DNA from: MGML01 sp034416335
GTDB taxonomy: Bacteria; Chloroflexota; Dehalococcoidia; Dehalococcoidales; UBA2162
Direction: 5' to 3'
Assembly: GCA_034416335.1 (NCBI GenBank)
Contig: DAOULV010000022.1
Span: 162,890 to 226,889, forward strand
DNA: 64,000 nucleotides
Notes under the pieces: generated by a model
Seen by the model: only the letters and a program-made list of their open reading frames with translations
What the model was told of the DNA's origin: nothing
The model's database searches: none
Shown: piece after piece, positions 50,718-60,022 of the stretch
Position numbering within the stretch: position 1 is the first letter of the stretch
Layout of the letters: every line of letters starts with the position of its first letter
Translations under genes and position numbers: made by a program

Positions 50718-51848
50718 ATGCAGCCGGATTTTGTAAAAGGTTCACTGCTTCTTGAAATAGGCTGGGCAGCCGCAGTGCTGGCCATGTCCGTTTTACTTGC
50801 CTGGATAATTACCAGAATAGTCCGTTTTATCCAGCATAAACTAGAGGAGCGTACCAGGAAATCGGCTCTTGCACCTCAACTGGTAGACAGTATAGCCAGA
50901 CCGCTCCTGTTATTCGTTATCACGGATGGCCTGCTGCTGGCGCTGGGGACTCTTTCGGTAATGCAGCGGTGGGTCGATGTACTGGGGCAGATAGCTATAG
51001 TTGTAGTCATTGCCCTGGTTACATATGCCCTGGCAAATATACTCGGCAGTTTGCTGACCTGGTATATGCGTACACTCAGGGCGCGTCGAAAAGCCCGCTT
51101 CGACGAAGGTCTAATACGTTTTATAAGAAGAATACTTACCATCATCGTCCTGGCGATAGGCGTCCTGGTAATCCTCGATTATCTTAATATCGAGATTTCC
51201 CCTATTATCGCCGGTCTTGGGATCGGTGGTCTGGCGGTAGCTCTGGCACTGCAGCCTACACTTGGTAACTTTTTTGCCAGTACCCAGATTATTTCCGACA
51301 GGGTAGTGCGCGTGGGTGACTACATCGAACTGGAGGATCCATCTATCAGAGGGTATGTTACCGATGTAGGCTGGCGGAGTACCAGGATCCGGACTCCTTT
51401 CAATAATCTGATAATTATTCCGAATTCCAGACTGGCCGATAGTATAATTACCAACTATTTCGGACCGACGATGGAGATGGGAGTCCAGATAGACTGTGGT
51501 GTCAGCTATAATGCCGACCTGACGAAAGTTGAAGAAATTTCGCTGGAGGTCGCCAGGGAAGTAATTCAGGAACTGGAAGAAGCCGACAGTACCTTCGAAC
51601 CCTGGTTTGCTTACGAGGAATTCGGTGATTCTAATATCAACTTCTGGATTTGGGTTCGGGCTAAAGACAGGATATCTTCATTTAAAGTTAAAAGTGAAAT
51701 AATCAAACGTCTCAAGGCGAGACTCGATAAAGAAGGAATAACGATAAACTATCCGGCAAGGCTGCTTACTTTTGAGAACGATGAAATTCCTGAGTCATTC
51801 GCCAGGGGGTTAAAAATCATAAAAGGCAACGACTCGCCGGATAATTAA
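50718..51848 (+). CDS. MscS family mechanosensitive channel
   Basis: 376 aa. Three or four N-terminal helices lead to the pore-lining TM3 (IAGLGIGGLAVALALQPTLGNFFAS, shown in part), then the beta domain with VGDYIELEDPSIRGYVTDVGWRSTRIRT (in part) and NNLIIIPNS, and an alpha/beta C-terminal vestibule domain. It opens under membrane tension to release solutes. It is monocistronic, with its own promoter and a terminator shared with the convergent methyltransferase gene. Confidence 0.92.
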   Translation: MQPDFVKGSLLLEIGWAAAVLAMSVLLAWIITRIVRFIQHKLEERTRKSALAPQLVDSIARPLLLFVITDGLLLALGTLSVMQRWVDVLGQIAIVVVIALVTYALANILGSLLTWYMRTLRARRKARFDEGLIRFIRRILTIIVLAIGVLVILDYLNIEISPIIAGLGIGGLAVALALQPTLGNFFASTQIISDRVVRVGDYIELEDPSIRGYVTDVGWRSTRIRTPFNNLIIIPNSRLADSIITNYFGPTMEMGVQIDCGVSYNADLTKVEEISLEVAREVIQELEEADSTFEPWFAYEEFGDSNINFWIWVRAKDRISSFKVKSEIIKRLKARLDKEGITINYPARLLTFENDEIPESFARGLKIIKGNDSPDN

Positions 51849-51873
51849 GGCTCCGGGCCGATTCGGTGAAATG

Positions 51874-51905
51874 AAAGGGAGCGTTACTCCAGACGATCCC
51901 TTTTT
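51874..51905. terminator. Bidirectional terminator between mscS and a methyltransferase gene
   Basis: AAAGGGA (51874-51880) pairs with TCCCTTT (51897-51903), and CGT/ACG extends the stem inside. The plus strand continues with TTTTT. The A tract on the left gives T residues for the minus strand. Confidence 0.65.
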
Positions 51906-51929
51906 AGTGTGCTTATCCGAATGTCTTTA

Positions 51930-52556
51930 TCAGTCCTTTTTTCTGGCAACGATACAGTAAGTGGGAAATTTATCTTCCATTTTTTCGTGTTCAACTATGT
52001 GGAAATTCCCTTTGGTCAAAGCTTTCTTCAGACTATTTAGACTGAACCAGCCTAAGGGGGGTAATATCCCGAATTTTTTCAACAGGGCAGCAAGCGGACC
52101 TGCCAGGTACTTTAATGGCCCCATACACGTGGTTACTGAGATAAATACTCCGCCCGGTTTCAGCAATTCATTAATCCTGTCAATAACTGAAGGGACATCC
52201 GCCACGCAATGTAAAACCCTGAAAGCAATTATGACGTTAAATGACTCGCTTTTAAAAGAGTCATTGAAGATGCTTGTTGTTGCATAGTGCACGTTTTGAA
52301 TCCCGTATCCGGCAGCCTTTTCTCTGGCTATTTCAATCATCCTGGGAGAAATATCGATAGCGTGTATCTCTTTAACCCTATCCGCAATAGCATTGGACAT
52401 AATGCTGGTTGCGCACCCGTAATCCATCACCGTATCATTGATATCCAGATAGTTTCGCGTCATAATGAAATCCCTGTTTTTACTTATTGATTGCCGGTCA
52501 TATTCAGTATAGCCTTCTGCAATTCTATCCCAGAATCTCTCCAGTTTTGTCACCAT
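51930..52556 (-). CDS. Class I SAM-dependent methyltransferase
   Basis: 208 aa. Motif I is VMDYGCATSIMS (near residue 39), with Cys-Ala in place of the common Gly-x-Gly, then IHAIDISPRMIEIA for the ribose acid and FNVIIAFRVLHCV for motif IV. It looks like an UbiE/Methyltransf_11-type enzyme for a small molecule or lipid. It sits 10 bp downstream of dinB on the same strand and could be co-transcribed with it. Substrate unknown. Confidence 0.83.
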   Translation of the reverse strand: MVTKLERFWDRIAEGYTEYDRQSISKNRDFIMTRNYLDINDTVMDYGCATSIMSNAIADRVKEIHAIDISPRMIEIAREKAAGYGIQNVHYATTSIFNDSFKSESFNVIIAFRVLHCVADVPSVIDRINELLKPGGVFISVTTCMGPLKYLAGPLAALLKKFGILPPLGWFSLNSLKKALTKGNFHIVEHEKMEDKFPTYCIVARKKD

Positions 52557-52566
52557 TATTTCCCCT

Positions 52567-53757
52567 TTAGTCTATTTCTCGTTGAAAGATATCTCTCAAA
52601 AGTAGCGTCCTGCCGGTCTGGATTGCCGAGAACCCATATTTATCACGGATACTGTCGACGGTTTTATTAAGTTGCATCAACCGGTGTGCTTCCGTATCCA
52701 GCATTGTCAGTTGACCTGCCGACTCGACTATCCCGGATACGCCAATACCAAGAAGGCGTACGGGTTGTTTTTCATATTGCATAGCCTTCTCAAGCAGCCT
52801 GGCGCCAGTATCGTAAATGGTTTCGTTACTGTCAAACGGCTGCCGAAAAGTCTCACTGCGAGTAACGGTGGTAAAATCGGAAAATCTTATTTTTAAGGTA
52901 ACACATTTCGCCTGTTTTCTCCGTTGGCGAAGGTCGGCACCAACCTTTTCTGCGAGGTATCGGAGGATGGATTTCAGGAAGGTCCTGTTGGCAGTGTCTT
53001 CTCTAAAAGTGGTCTCGCGGCTGATAGATTTAGCTGCACCGGGAGGTTCTACTTCGCGATTGTCGATACCGTTGGCGGAGTTATGGAGGTTAGTCCCGGC
53101 GACACCGAAGCTGCTTTTCAGGGTTTTCAACGGAATCGCTGCGAGTTGGCCGATGGTCGTCACTCCCAGCTCTTGAAGGCGTTTCTGAGTTTTTCTACCG
53201 ACACCGGGCAGTCTGTCGATGGGAAGGGGTGCCAGAAAGGAGCGCTCTTCACCGGGTCTGATTTCCAGCAGACCGTCGGGTTTGGAATAATCGGATGCCA
53301 CCTTTGCCACTATCTTGCAGGGAGCGATACCGATGGATGCGCAGAGTTCCTGTTCATCAGCTACCCGCTGTTTTATCGAGACTGCCATCCGGCGGATAGA
53401 CCCGTAAAGCGATTCGAATCCGGTTACGTCCAGGTATGCTTCGTCAAGACCCATCGGCTCGATAAACGGTGAGAAATCGGCAAGGATAGCCATAAATTTC
53501 TTGGATGCTTCTCTGTATCTCTGGAAATTACCCTCGATGAATATGGCCTGCGGACAGAGTCGGCTGGCTGTTTTGAGCGGCATAGCCGAATGCAGACCAT
53601 AAGCACGCGCTTCATATGATGCGGCTGAGATTACTCCTCTCGTATCCGGTCTTCCGCCGACAACCACCGGTTTGCCTTTCAGTTCCGGATTCAGAGCCTG
53701 TTCCACGGAAACGAAAAATGCGTCGAGGTCGACATGCATTATGGTACGCTGTGCCAT
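52567..53757 (-). CDS. dinB: DNA polymerase IV (Y family)
   Basis: 396 aa. Catalytic acids are in DLDAFFVSVE (residues 6-15) and GLDEAYLDVT near 102. The steric-gate and finger region is AASYEARAYGLHSAMP, the HhH region is DRLPGVGRKTQKRL near 180, and a little-finger domain follows. It copies past DNA damage with low fidelity. A C-terminal beta-clamp-binding motif is not obvious. No LexA operator was noticed in the short upstream gap, in contrast to lexA itself. Confidence 0.94.
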   Translation of the reverse strand: MAQRTIMHVDLDAFFVSVEQALNPELKGKPVVVGGRPDTRGVISAASYEARAYGLHSAMPLKTASRLCPQAIFIEGNFQRYREASKKFMAILADFSPFIEPMGLDEAYLDVTGFESLYGSIRRMAVSIKQRVADEQELCASIGIAPCKIVAKVASDYSKPDGLLEIRPGEERSFLAPLPIDRLPGVGRKTQKRLQELGVTTIGQLAAIPLKTLKSSFGVAGTNLHNSANGIDNREVEPPGAAKSISRETTFREDTANRTFLKSILRYLAEKVGADLRQRRKQAKCVTLKIRFSDFTTVTRSETFRQPFDSNETIYDTGARLLEKAMQYEKQPVRLLGIGVSGIVESAGQLTMLDTEAHRLMQLNKTVDSIRDKYGFSAIQTGRTLLLRDIFQREID

Positions 53758-53822
53758 TATTCCTGATACTTTACGGAAATCCAGGTGGATTATTACTTTA
53801 GATTTGTTTCATCGACCAATAT

Positions 53823-54731
53823 TTATAACCAGGGAAACGGTTCGACTTTGTACGGACTGATTCCCGCGACCAGCAGCCTCGTACGGTATACACTGGTTCT
53901 GGCGGTAACGTAGAGAGTTTTCCAGTCGGTATCTCCCCAGCACAGGTTTGCCGGCCCCTCCGGGAAATTTATGGTACCCAGATGATTTCCATCAGGGCTT
54001 ATTATCCATATCCCCCTTGGGCCGGTACAGTATATATTCCCCTGTATATCTACTTTCATGCCGTCCGGAGCTCCGGGTTCTTCTCCCTGCATTTCGATGA
54101 GGATTCTTTCACTGGTGATACTGCCATTTTCGTTAACGTCGTAAGCCCGTATATGACGCTTGAAGGTATCATTAACGTACAGAACGGATTCATCGGGGGA
54201 GAATGCAAGGCCGTTCGGAAAAACATAATCATCCGCCAGCAGGTGTAGTTCTCCGTCGGGCGTTACGCTAAATACTCCCTTGAAACCCAACTCTTCCGGC
54301 GGAGGAGGGTTTCCGGAAAGATAGAAAGGGTCGGTGAAGTACACGATGCCATCCAGTCTCACCACTACGTCGTTAGGGCTGTTTAGTCTTTTACCCCGGT
54401 ATCTTTCAGCGAGAACGGTAATCGTTCCGTCTAGCTCGGTACGGGTCAGTCTCCTTGTCGTGGATTCGCAGGCTATTAACCTGCCGCTCCTGTCCAGAGT
54501 CAATCCGTTGGAATTTCCACTGGGACGGCGGTAAGTTGTAACCTCCGGTCCATCAGCAAGCAGATCAAGTCGTATTATCCGGTTGCGGGGTATATCGCTG
54601 AAAAGAAGATAATCTCCACACCAGACCGGACCCTCCGTGAATTCGAACCCGGACGCAGCCTGCTCGGCATAAAGAGTTTCAGGAACAATTGTCTTCAGAG
54701 CTTTATCGTTTTCAATATAGTTGAGTTCCAA
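53823..54731 (-). CDS. SMP-30/gluconolactonase family protein
   Basis: The best start is TTG at 54731, with GGAGG seven bases before it, giving 302 aa beginning MELNYIENDKAL; the frame is open for 22 codons further upstream. The six-bladed propeller metal ligands are suggested by FTEGPVWCGDYLLFSD (Glu), RLNSPNDVVVRLDG (Asn) and NGLAFSPDESVLYVND (Asn and Asp). Members hydrolyse lactones such as gluconolactone or related cyclic esters. No signal peptide with the TTG start, so cytoplasmic. The gene stands alone. Confidence 0.85.
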   Translation of the reverse strand: MELNYIENDKALKTIVPETLYAEQAASGFEFTEGPVWCGDYLLFSDIPRNRIIRLDLLADGPEVTTYRRPSGNSNGLTLDRSGRLIACESTTRRLTRTELDGTITVLAERYRGKRLNSPNDVVVRLDGIVYFTDPFYLSGNPPPPEELGFKGVFSVTPDGELHLLADDYVFPNGLAFSPDESVLYVNDTFKRHIRAYDVNENGSITSERILIEMQGEEPGAPDGMKVDIQGNIYCTGPRGIWIISPDGNHLGTINFPEGPANLCWGDTDWKTLYVTARTSVYRTRLLVAGISPYKVEPFPWL

Positions 54732-54819
54732 AGCGGATACCTCCCCGAGAAAAAACTTACGGAAGATAACAATACCTTCCGCATATGATGATAACATATT
54801 ATGAGGAAATAATCGGGAA

Positions 54820-55194
54820 TTATTTAAATCTGTCTCGAATAGCTTTCTGAACCATTTCTTCTATATAATTTTCAACAGGTTTATGGTCAGGGTCTTTTTC
54901 CCTGTTTTCTCTCATCAGCGTGAAAATTTCTTCGTTGTAGAACTGGGTGAAGACTTTTTTACCCTGGTACCAGCCGAGCAACCAGACAAGTGACAGGCCT
55001 ACTACGGCGATAGGGACGACTATTTCCAATCCCACTCTCTGGAATCCCAGTATAACCACAAGTATGAGTATGGCAAATGCGAATATGGCAATGTCCAGGT
55101 TCCATCTGGCATCTGAAGCTCTAATCCTGGCCCTATCCTCAGCAATCCGTTCTATATCCTTGATTTCCTGCCGCGTTTCTTCTGATTCAGCCAC
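54820..55194 (-). CDS. Small two-helix membrane protein of unknown function
   Basis: 124 aa. A charged N-terminal helix (EETRQEIKDIERIAEDRARIRA) is followed by two hydrophobic spans (LDIAIFAFAILILVVILGF and LEIVVPIAVVGLSLVWLLG), then a charged tail ending in EEMVQKAIRDRFK. Both ends should face the cytoplasm. No family recognised and no catalytic motif. The neighbours, an SMP-30 protein and comEC, give no clear functional hint. Confidence 0.6.
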   Translation of the reverse strand: MAESEETRQEIKDIERIAEDRARIRASDARWNLDIAIFAFAILILVVILGFQRVGLEIVVPIAVVGLSLVWLLGWYQGKKVFTQFYNEEIFTLMRENREKDPDHKPVENYIEEMVQKAIRDRFK

Positions 55195-55359
55195 TGTGCC
55201 ATCACTCGTAAATACTCATGAACGGGACAATATTTGTGAAAAATTATCGGTTATTGTTAATTATTTTACTCAAAAGGTATTTACAGGAACTTGAGTTTAT
55301 TCGTTTTCACACTTAGTTGTCAATACCGCCGGGAAAATATTCCACTCGAAAACAGCAAT

Positions 55360-57741
55360 CTACTTTTTATTACCTGTTTTTACCCACGTATTTTCACTAT
55401 CCGAAATGAATTCTATCGTACCGTGAATATCGGTGCGATAAATACCGGTACTTACTCTCGATTCAAGTCTTTCTATTACCTCCTGAGTCGGGTGACCATA
55501 CCTGTTATCACTACCCACGGAGATTACGGCTATTTCCGGATTTACTAAATTCAGAAGTTCATTTGTGGTGGATGACGACGAGCCGTGATGAGCAATTTTG
55601 AGGACGTCGCTGTTTACGATTGCCCGGTGTGCAATAAGCCCGTATTCTCCTTCGTTCATTATATCTCCCGTAAACAGGAAACTCAGATTTCCCGATTCAA
55701 GCCGCAGAACCACGCTGTTGTTATCGATATTTGAGTATCGAATACCGGCTAAAGGATTGAGTACATCGAGGTAAATATCGTTGCTAAAGCTAATACGCTG
55801 TCCAGCTTCAGCCTTGATAACGTGTATGTCCTTTTCAGACAGTAATTCCAGAAATCCGGAATATAAAGCCGAAGAATGATTAACACCGGGATAGAGTACC
55901 GTTTCAACATCATACCTGTTCAGCACCTCTAGAAGGCCGGTCATGTGGTCGGCATCGGGATGAGTAAGAACAACGAGGTCTATTGTCCTGTCCCAGAACG
56001 GTAACTCGCTGCCGAGTGACGTCATCAGAGCCTGCGGACTCGGGCCGCCGTCTATCAATACCTGCCGGCCGTCTTTCTGAATCAGAATGGCATCACCCTG
56101 TCCGACGTCCAGAAAACATACATGAAGTTTTCCATCCGGTGTGGAAAAGGCGAAAACAGAAACCAGGACAACCAGTATCAGCAAAGGGATAATTACCCAC
56201 TTTTTAGGAATTAACGAACTTAAACCCGCTGAAAGAGAGATGGCCTTAACGTTATTATTCCTCCTGTAAAAGAACCTGAGAGCGAGAATAAGTATGAGAT
56301 AATATATAACTACGGGAATAATTCCTATGGACTGGTTCTCTATCGCCGGAATGATGGTAAAAACCTTCACGACGACGAGAATGTACGATATAAACAACCA
56401 CCCGAGCCAGACAATAATCTGAGCGGCAGGTAAAAAGACGAGCCCGATTATCCCGCTCAGGAAGCCGGTGATAATGATTCCGGGTAACGCCGGCAGAGCA
56501 AAAAACGTTGCCAGAAGTCCTGCCGGTGAAATGATACCGAAATGATATGCGATCAGTGGCCAGACGGCTGCAAGTGCGCTGAAGCTGACACTGAAGGTGT
56601 CGGTGATTACTGCAGCAATCGTTGAGGAGACGCCGCTTTCTCCGAGCCTGGAAGATATAATCCTCCTGCAAAATGACTGCACCGGCGGAAACACAAATAC
56701 CAGCCCTGCCATTGCAGCGAAACTCAACTGGAAAGAAGGGTCCCAGAGTATTCGGGGATTGAAAGCCGACATTAATGCGACGGCGAAGAACAAAGCGATG
56801 ATAGAACTTCTCTGTCTGCCGAATAGTTCCGCTGCAAGGAACAGGCTTATCATCTGGACAGAACGCAATACCGGCGGATTCATCCCGGTAAGAACCGCGT
56901 ATATCCAGATTGCCGCCAGAGTCATCCAGACATACACATAACCCTTTCTGCCGAAAATCCGTATGCTAACCGCAATCAAAATACCTGCGATAATACTCAG
57001 GTGCAGTCCGGAAATAGCCAGGAGATGAGCGGTTCCGGTATGACTGAAATCGTCTTTCGTCGATTGAGGAATACTGCTGCGCATTCCCAGCAGTATTCCC
57101 TTTGTAAGAGAAGCCTGGGGTTCAGGCAGTGTTTTATCTATGACACTGGCAATACTATTCCTGAAGGAATATATCCATTCCATTGGCTCGATACCCCTGC
57201 CGGTATCGAGTACAGATATTTCCGGGTAGTAAAGAGTGGAGTATATCCCCTTTCTTGCAAGGTATGTTTCATAATCGAAATCTTCGAACTGCGGAGGAGT
57301 TTCAGGCGTTCCTCGTACCAGGAGAAAATCTCCATACTTGTAGTCCGAATATAAAGGAACGAAAACCAGGACTTTCCCGGAGATATTCCGCCATTCGTCA
57401 TCTGTGAAAACGGCGTTTACCTCAACCTGCAGCCTGATGTTTTTATCACCGGGTTCGGGGTCTCTTTCGATAATACCCTTGAAGAGTGTGTCTCCCCGGT
57501 CATTATAGAAGTTGAAATTCAGTTCACCATCATCGGGGAGACTGTTATTATAATGAAAATTTCCGCAGAAAAACGCGATTATACACAGACCTGAGAGGAC
57601 CAGGGCTTTCCTGTAATGACGCATTAACGGGAGAAAAACAAAAGGCACCAGCCCGGTGATTATCAGAGGTACAGGCAGAAAGAACGCAGAACCGAGTATT
57701 AACCCGGCTACCCAGGCGCAGCAAAGGCTGATTAGGTACAA
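55360..57741 (-). CDS. comEC: Competence protein ComEC/Rec2 (DNA uptake channel)
   Basis: 793 aa with the full three-part layout: an N-terminal OB-like domain after two helices (to about residue 190), the ComEC channel domain with about 8-10 helices (GTAHLLAISGLHLSIIAG near 235), and a C-terminal metallo-beta-lactamase domain (LDVGQGDAILIQ, LTHPDADHMTGL, KIAHHGSSSST). It passes one DNA strand into the cytoplasm in transformation; the lactamase domain may degrade the other. comEA lies 24 bp upstream on the same strand. Minor pilin genes elsewhere in the window could belong to the same uptake process. Confidence 0.93.
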   Translation of the reverse strand: MYLISLCCAWVAGLILGSAFFLPVPLIITGLVPFVFLPLMRHYRKALVLSGLCIIAFFCGNFHYNNSLPDDGELNFNFYNDRGDTLFKGIIERDPEPGDKNIRLQVEVNAVFTDDEWRNISGKVLVFVPLYSDYKYGDFLLVRGTPETPPQFEDFDYETYLARKGIYSTLYYPEISVLDTGRGIEPMEWIYSFRNSIASVIDKTLPEPQASLTKGILLGMRSSIPQSTKDDFSHTGTAHLLAISGLHLSIIAGILIAVSIRIFGRKGYVYVWMTLAAIWIYAVLTGMNPPVLRSVQMISLFLAAELFGRQRSSIIALFFAVALMSAFNPRILWDPSFQLSFAAMAGLVFVFPPVQSFCRRIISSRLGESGVSSTIAAVITDTFSVSFSALAAVWPLIAYHFGIISPAGLLATFFALPALPGIIITGFLSGIIGLVFLPAAQIIVWLGWLFISYILVVVKVFTIIPAIENQSIGIIPVVIYYLILILALRFFYRRNNNVKAISLSAGLSSLIPKKWVIIPLLILVVLVSVFAFSTPDGKLHVCFLDVGQGDAILIQKDGRQVLIDGGPSPQALMTSLGSELPFWDRTIDLVVLTHPDADHMTGLLEVLNRYDVETVLYPGVNHSSALYSGFLELLSEKDIHVIKAEAGQRISFSNDIYLDVLNPLAGIRYSNIDNNSVVLRLESGNLSFLFTGDIMNEGEYGLIAHRAIVNSDVLKIAHHGSSSSTTNELLNLVNPEIAVISVGSDNRYGHPTQEVIERLESRVSTGIYRTDIHGTIEFISDSENTWVKTGNKK

Positions 57742-57765
57742 CGACTAATATATCCTTCCTTATAT

Positions 57766-58278
57766 TCAGTCGGCCACGGTTATATAACTCTTGATATCTT
57801 CGTAAATCGAAGTCCCTATCCCGTCTACTTCCAGCAGCCCCAAGGTACTGGTGAAATTACCGTTCTCCATGCGGTAGTCTATTATCCGTTGTGCAATGAC
57901 TTCCCCGATGCCGGGTAAGGCTTCAAGCAGCCATTTTTCGGCGCGGTTGATATTTATTTTCTGTATCTTTTGTACTTCCGGCGAATCATTCAGAAGTAAA
58001 GTAATATTATTGAAACTGGCATTATCGGAAGCCCCGCCTGCTGCCTGTACGAGCGTTTCGATGGTGTCTTCATAGGTAAAAGGGTAGTATCCCGGCAGAT
58101 TAACTCCTCCACCGATGTAAACAGTCCCGTCCCACTTTTTGTCCGGCATCCGATTTATGGCCAGAGGTTCACCCGGTTCATACCTGGCCCAGATGATGAC
58201 TCCACCGATGATTATGATAATCATCAGCAGAACGATGACAGTTATCCATATCCTGCCGGGCTTTGTTGCTAACGACAA
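57766..58278 (-). CDS. comEA: Competence protein ComEA (DNA receptor)
   Basis: 170 aa. One N-terminal membrane anchor (ITVIVLLMIIIIIGGVIIW), an SLBB domain (VYIGGGVNLPGYYPF, DTIETLVQAAGG), and a C-terminal pair of helix-hairpin-helix motifs (INRAEKWLLEALPGIGEVIAQRIID in part; LLEVDGIGTSIYEDIK). It binds incoming double-stranded DNA at the outer face of the membrane and hands it to ComEC. Domain order and length are normal. Confidence 0.92.
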   Translation of the reverse strand: MSLATKPGRIWITVIVLLMIIIIIGGVIIWARYEPGEPLAINRMPDKKWDGTVYIGGGVNLPGYYPFTYEDTIETLVQAAGGASDNASFNNITLLLNDSPEVQKIQKININRAEKWLLEALPGIGEVIAQRIIDYRMENGNFTSTLGLLEVDGIGTSIYEDIKSYITVAD

Positions 58279-58420
58279 CGGTTGTTCCTGTCAGTGATAC
58301 TGGCGTGAGAATAATATTGTATGATTCGCATGCGATAGATTTTAATCCAACGAGAACTAAAAGACAATATGCGGTAATTAAGTGGATCTCAGGAGAGATA
58401 TGAATAGCAATAGGAAGCCG

Positions 58421-59086
58421 TTACTCTTCGCCGGTCAGGGTCGTCCTTAAAATTTCCTCTTCTTCTTGCGTGGTTATGGCAATTATACGGTCACCCTCTT
58501 TGAAAACGGTATTTTTTGTAGGTATGCGGTTCTTCTTACCGGTGCTGATTACCAGTACCAGTTTGCTTCCACCGGGAATATCAAGCTGGCGTAGCGATTG
58601 TCCTATCGTTTCGGCCCCTGGTGGAATTTTGATCTCAACAATCTCTTCACCGCTGTCTTCGATTGCCATTAGATGAGTTAACGGATGTGTAGGTACATCC
58701 TCCTGAATATATTCGAGAATCACGTTGGTACTGCTGACAGTAACGTCGATACCCAGGGTTTTAAACAGCACTTCATTCTGGGGGTTTCTGATACGGGCGA
58801 CAGTACGGGGGACATTGTATTTGTGTTTGGCAATCTGGCAGGCGACAAGATTATCCTGGTCTTCACCGGTTACGGCAACAAGCATATCGGCACGTTCGGT
58901 TCCCACTTCACCGAGAGTCGCCGTCTCGCATCCGTCACCCTGGATGCAGATCGTGCCGAGTTCGTTGTTGATAGTCTCGCAGTAGGTGGCATTTTTTTCA
59001 ATTATCAGGACTTCGTGCCCTTCATCAAGAAGGGTCTTCGTCAGGTAGTATCCGACTCTGCCGCCGCCGACAATAATAATATACAT
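58421..59086 (-). CDS. trkA: TrkA-type potassium uptake regulator (RCK-N + RCK-C)
   Basis: 221 aa, the usual length of a single KtrA/TrkA unit. The Rossmann fold begins MYIIIVGGGRVGYYLTKTL with the NAD(H)/ATP glycine motif, the acidic end of strand 2 is VLIIEKN, and the RCK-C domain (EIKIPPGAETIGQSL...GDRIIAITT) follows. It gates the TrkH channel in response to nucleotides. It overlaps the preceding single-domain gene by one base and is last in the potassium operon. Confidence 0.9.
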   Translation of the reverse strand: MYIIIVGGGRVGYYLTKTLLDEGHEVLIIEKNATYCETINNELGTICIQGDGCETATLGEVGTERADMLVAVTGEDQDNLVACQIAKHKYNVPRTVARIRNPQNEVLFKTLGIDVTVSSTNVILEYIQEDVPTHPLTHLMAIEDSGEEIVEIKIPPGAETIGQSLRQLDIPGGSKLVLVISTGKKNRIPTKNTVFKEGDRIIAITTQEEEEILRTTLTGEE

Positions 59087-59499
59087 TAACTCTCCATCAT
59101 ATCCGTTAAAATATCAGTAATGATAGTCGTGGGACTGAGCGCTTCAATTCCAAGTGTGTTATAAAGTTCCTGGCGAAGCGGATCATATATCCGGCATATC
59201 GTTCTGGGAACGTTGAAGGTATGTTTGGCGATCTGACATGCCATTATATTGCGATTGTCTCCCTGAGTAAGAGCAAAAAATACGTCGGTCGTTTCTATAC
59301 CGGCCCTCTTTAGCGCTTCTTCATCTATTCCATTACCCCTGAGAGCCGTCCCTTTAAATTCAGGTAAATCGGGGGTGAATTTAAGTCTTCTGAAACTGTA
59401 GGCATCGTTATCGAGAATGGTAACTTCGTGGCCTTCGGCGTCGAGTTTCCTTGCCAGTAAAGCACCGACTCTCCCACATCCCATTATTACAACTTTCAT
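59086..59499 (-). CDS. Single-domain TrkA-N (RCK-N) protein
   Basis: 137 aa: only the NAD-binding RCK-N domain (MKVVIMGCGRVGALLARKL, VTILDND) with no RCK-C. It ends shortly after the last strand. Its start lies 8 bp after the stop of the universal stress gene and its stop overlaps the next gene. The pair with the 221-aa TrkA could form a mixed gating ring with one domain missing. Such half-length RCK proteins paired with full ones occur in other bacteria. Confidence 0.87.
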   Translation of the reverse strand: MKVVIMGCGRVGALLARKLDAEGHEVTILDNDAYSFRRLKFTPDLPEFKGTALRGNGIDEEALKRAGIETTDVFFALTQGDNRNIMACQIAKHTFNVPRTICRIYDPLRQELYNTLGIEALSPTTIITDILTDMMES

Positions 59500-59507
59500 A
59501 TTCGAAA

Positions 59508-59942
59508 CTATCCTTGTTCACCTACGTACTGGTGATACAGTATAACACGACAGGGGGCATTCTTCAGCACATGGGGTACTACATTACCGAGGTCGTACTG
59601 GCCGAAACGTGTCTTATAATCAATACCTATAAGAATCAGATCGGCTTCCAGTTCCTTGGCCAGGTCAACTATGGCGGGACCGGGTTCACGGGCTTGCAGA
59701 AGGTCCGTTTCCATGGAATATCCGCTTGTCTTGGCGAAGTTTTCAGCGCTGTCCAGAATAGCTTCACCTCTCTGGACCTCCGATTCGACTTCCGCATCAA
59801 GCGGTAATGTTCGGTCTATCGGTATGACGTGAACAGCGTAAAGTCTGGCTTTATCAGGTTTAGCCAGCCGGCATGCCAGCCTAACTGTTTCTTCATCAAC
59901 TGCAGAGCCGTTTACCGGTACTATTATGTTCTGAAATTCCAT
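59508..59942 (-). CDS. Universal stress protein (UspA family)
   Basis: 144 aa. Starts FQNIIVPVNGSAVDEETVRLA, with Asn where most members have Asp. The ATP-binding tail GIDYKTRFGQYDLGNVVPHVLKNAPCRVI fits only loosely the GxxGx9GS(V/T) motif, so ATP binding is doubtful. Placed between trkH and trkA-type genes, it is probably a regulatory partner of the potassium channel, as Usp proteins are in other transporter operons. Confidence 0.86.
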   Translation of the reverse strand: MEFQNIIVPVNGSAVDEETVRLACRLAKPDKARLYAVHVIPIDRTLPLDAEVESEVQRGEAILDSAENFAKTSGYSMETDLLQAREPGPAIVDLAKELEADLILIGIDYKTRFGQYDLGNVVPHVLKNAPCRVILYHQYVGEQG

Positions 59943-60022
59943 TACTAATCAGATAAACAGAGGATATTATAACCCCACCTGAAAAAAACTACAACCTTAA
60001 ATTCGAAATTGTTTAATTTATT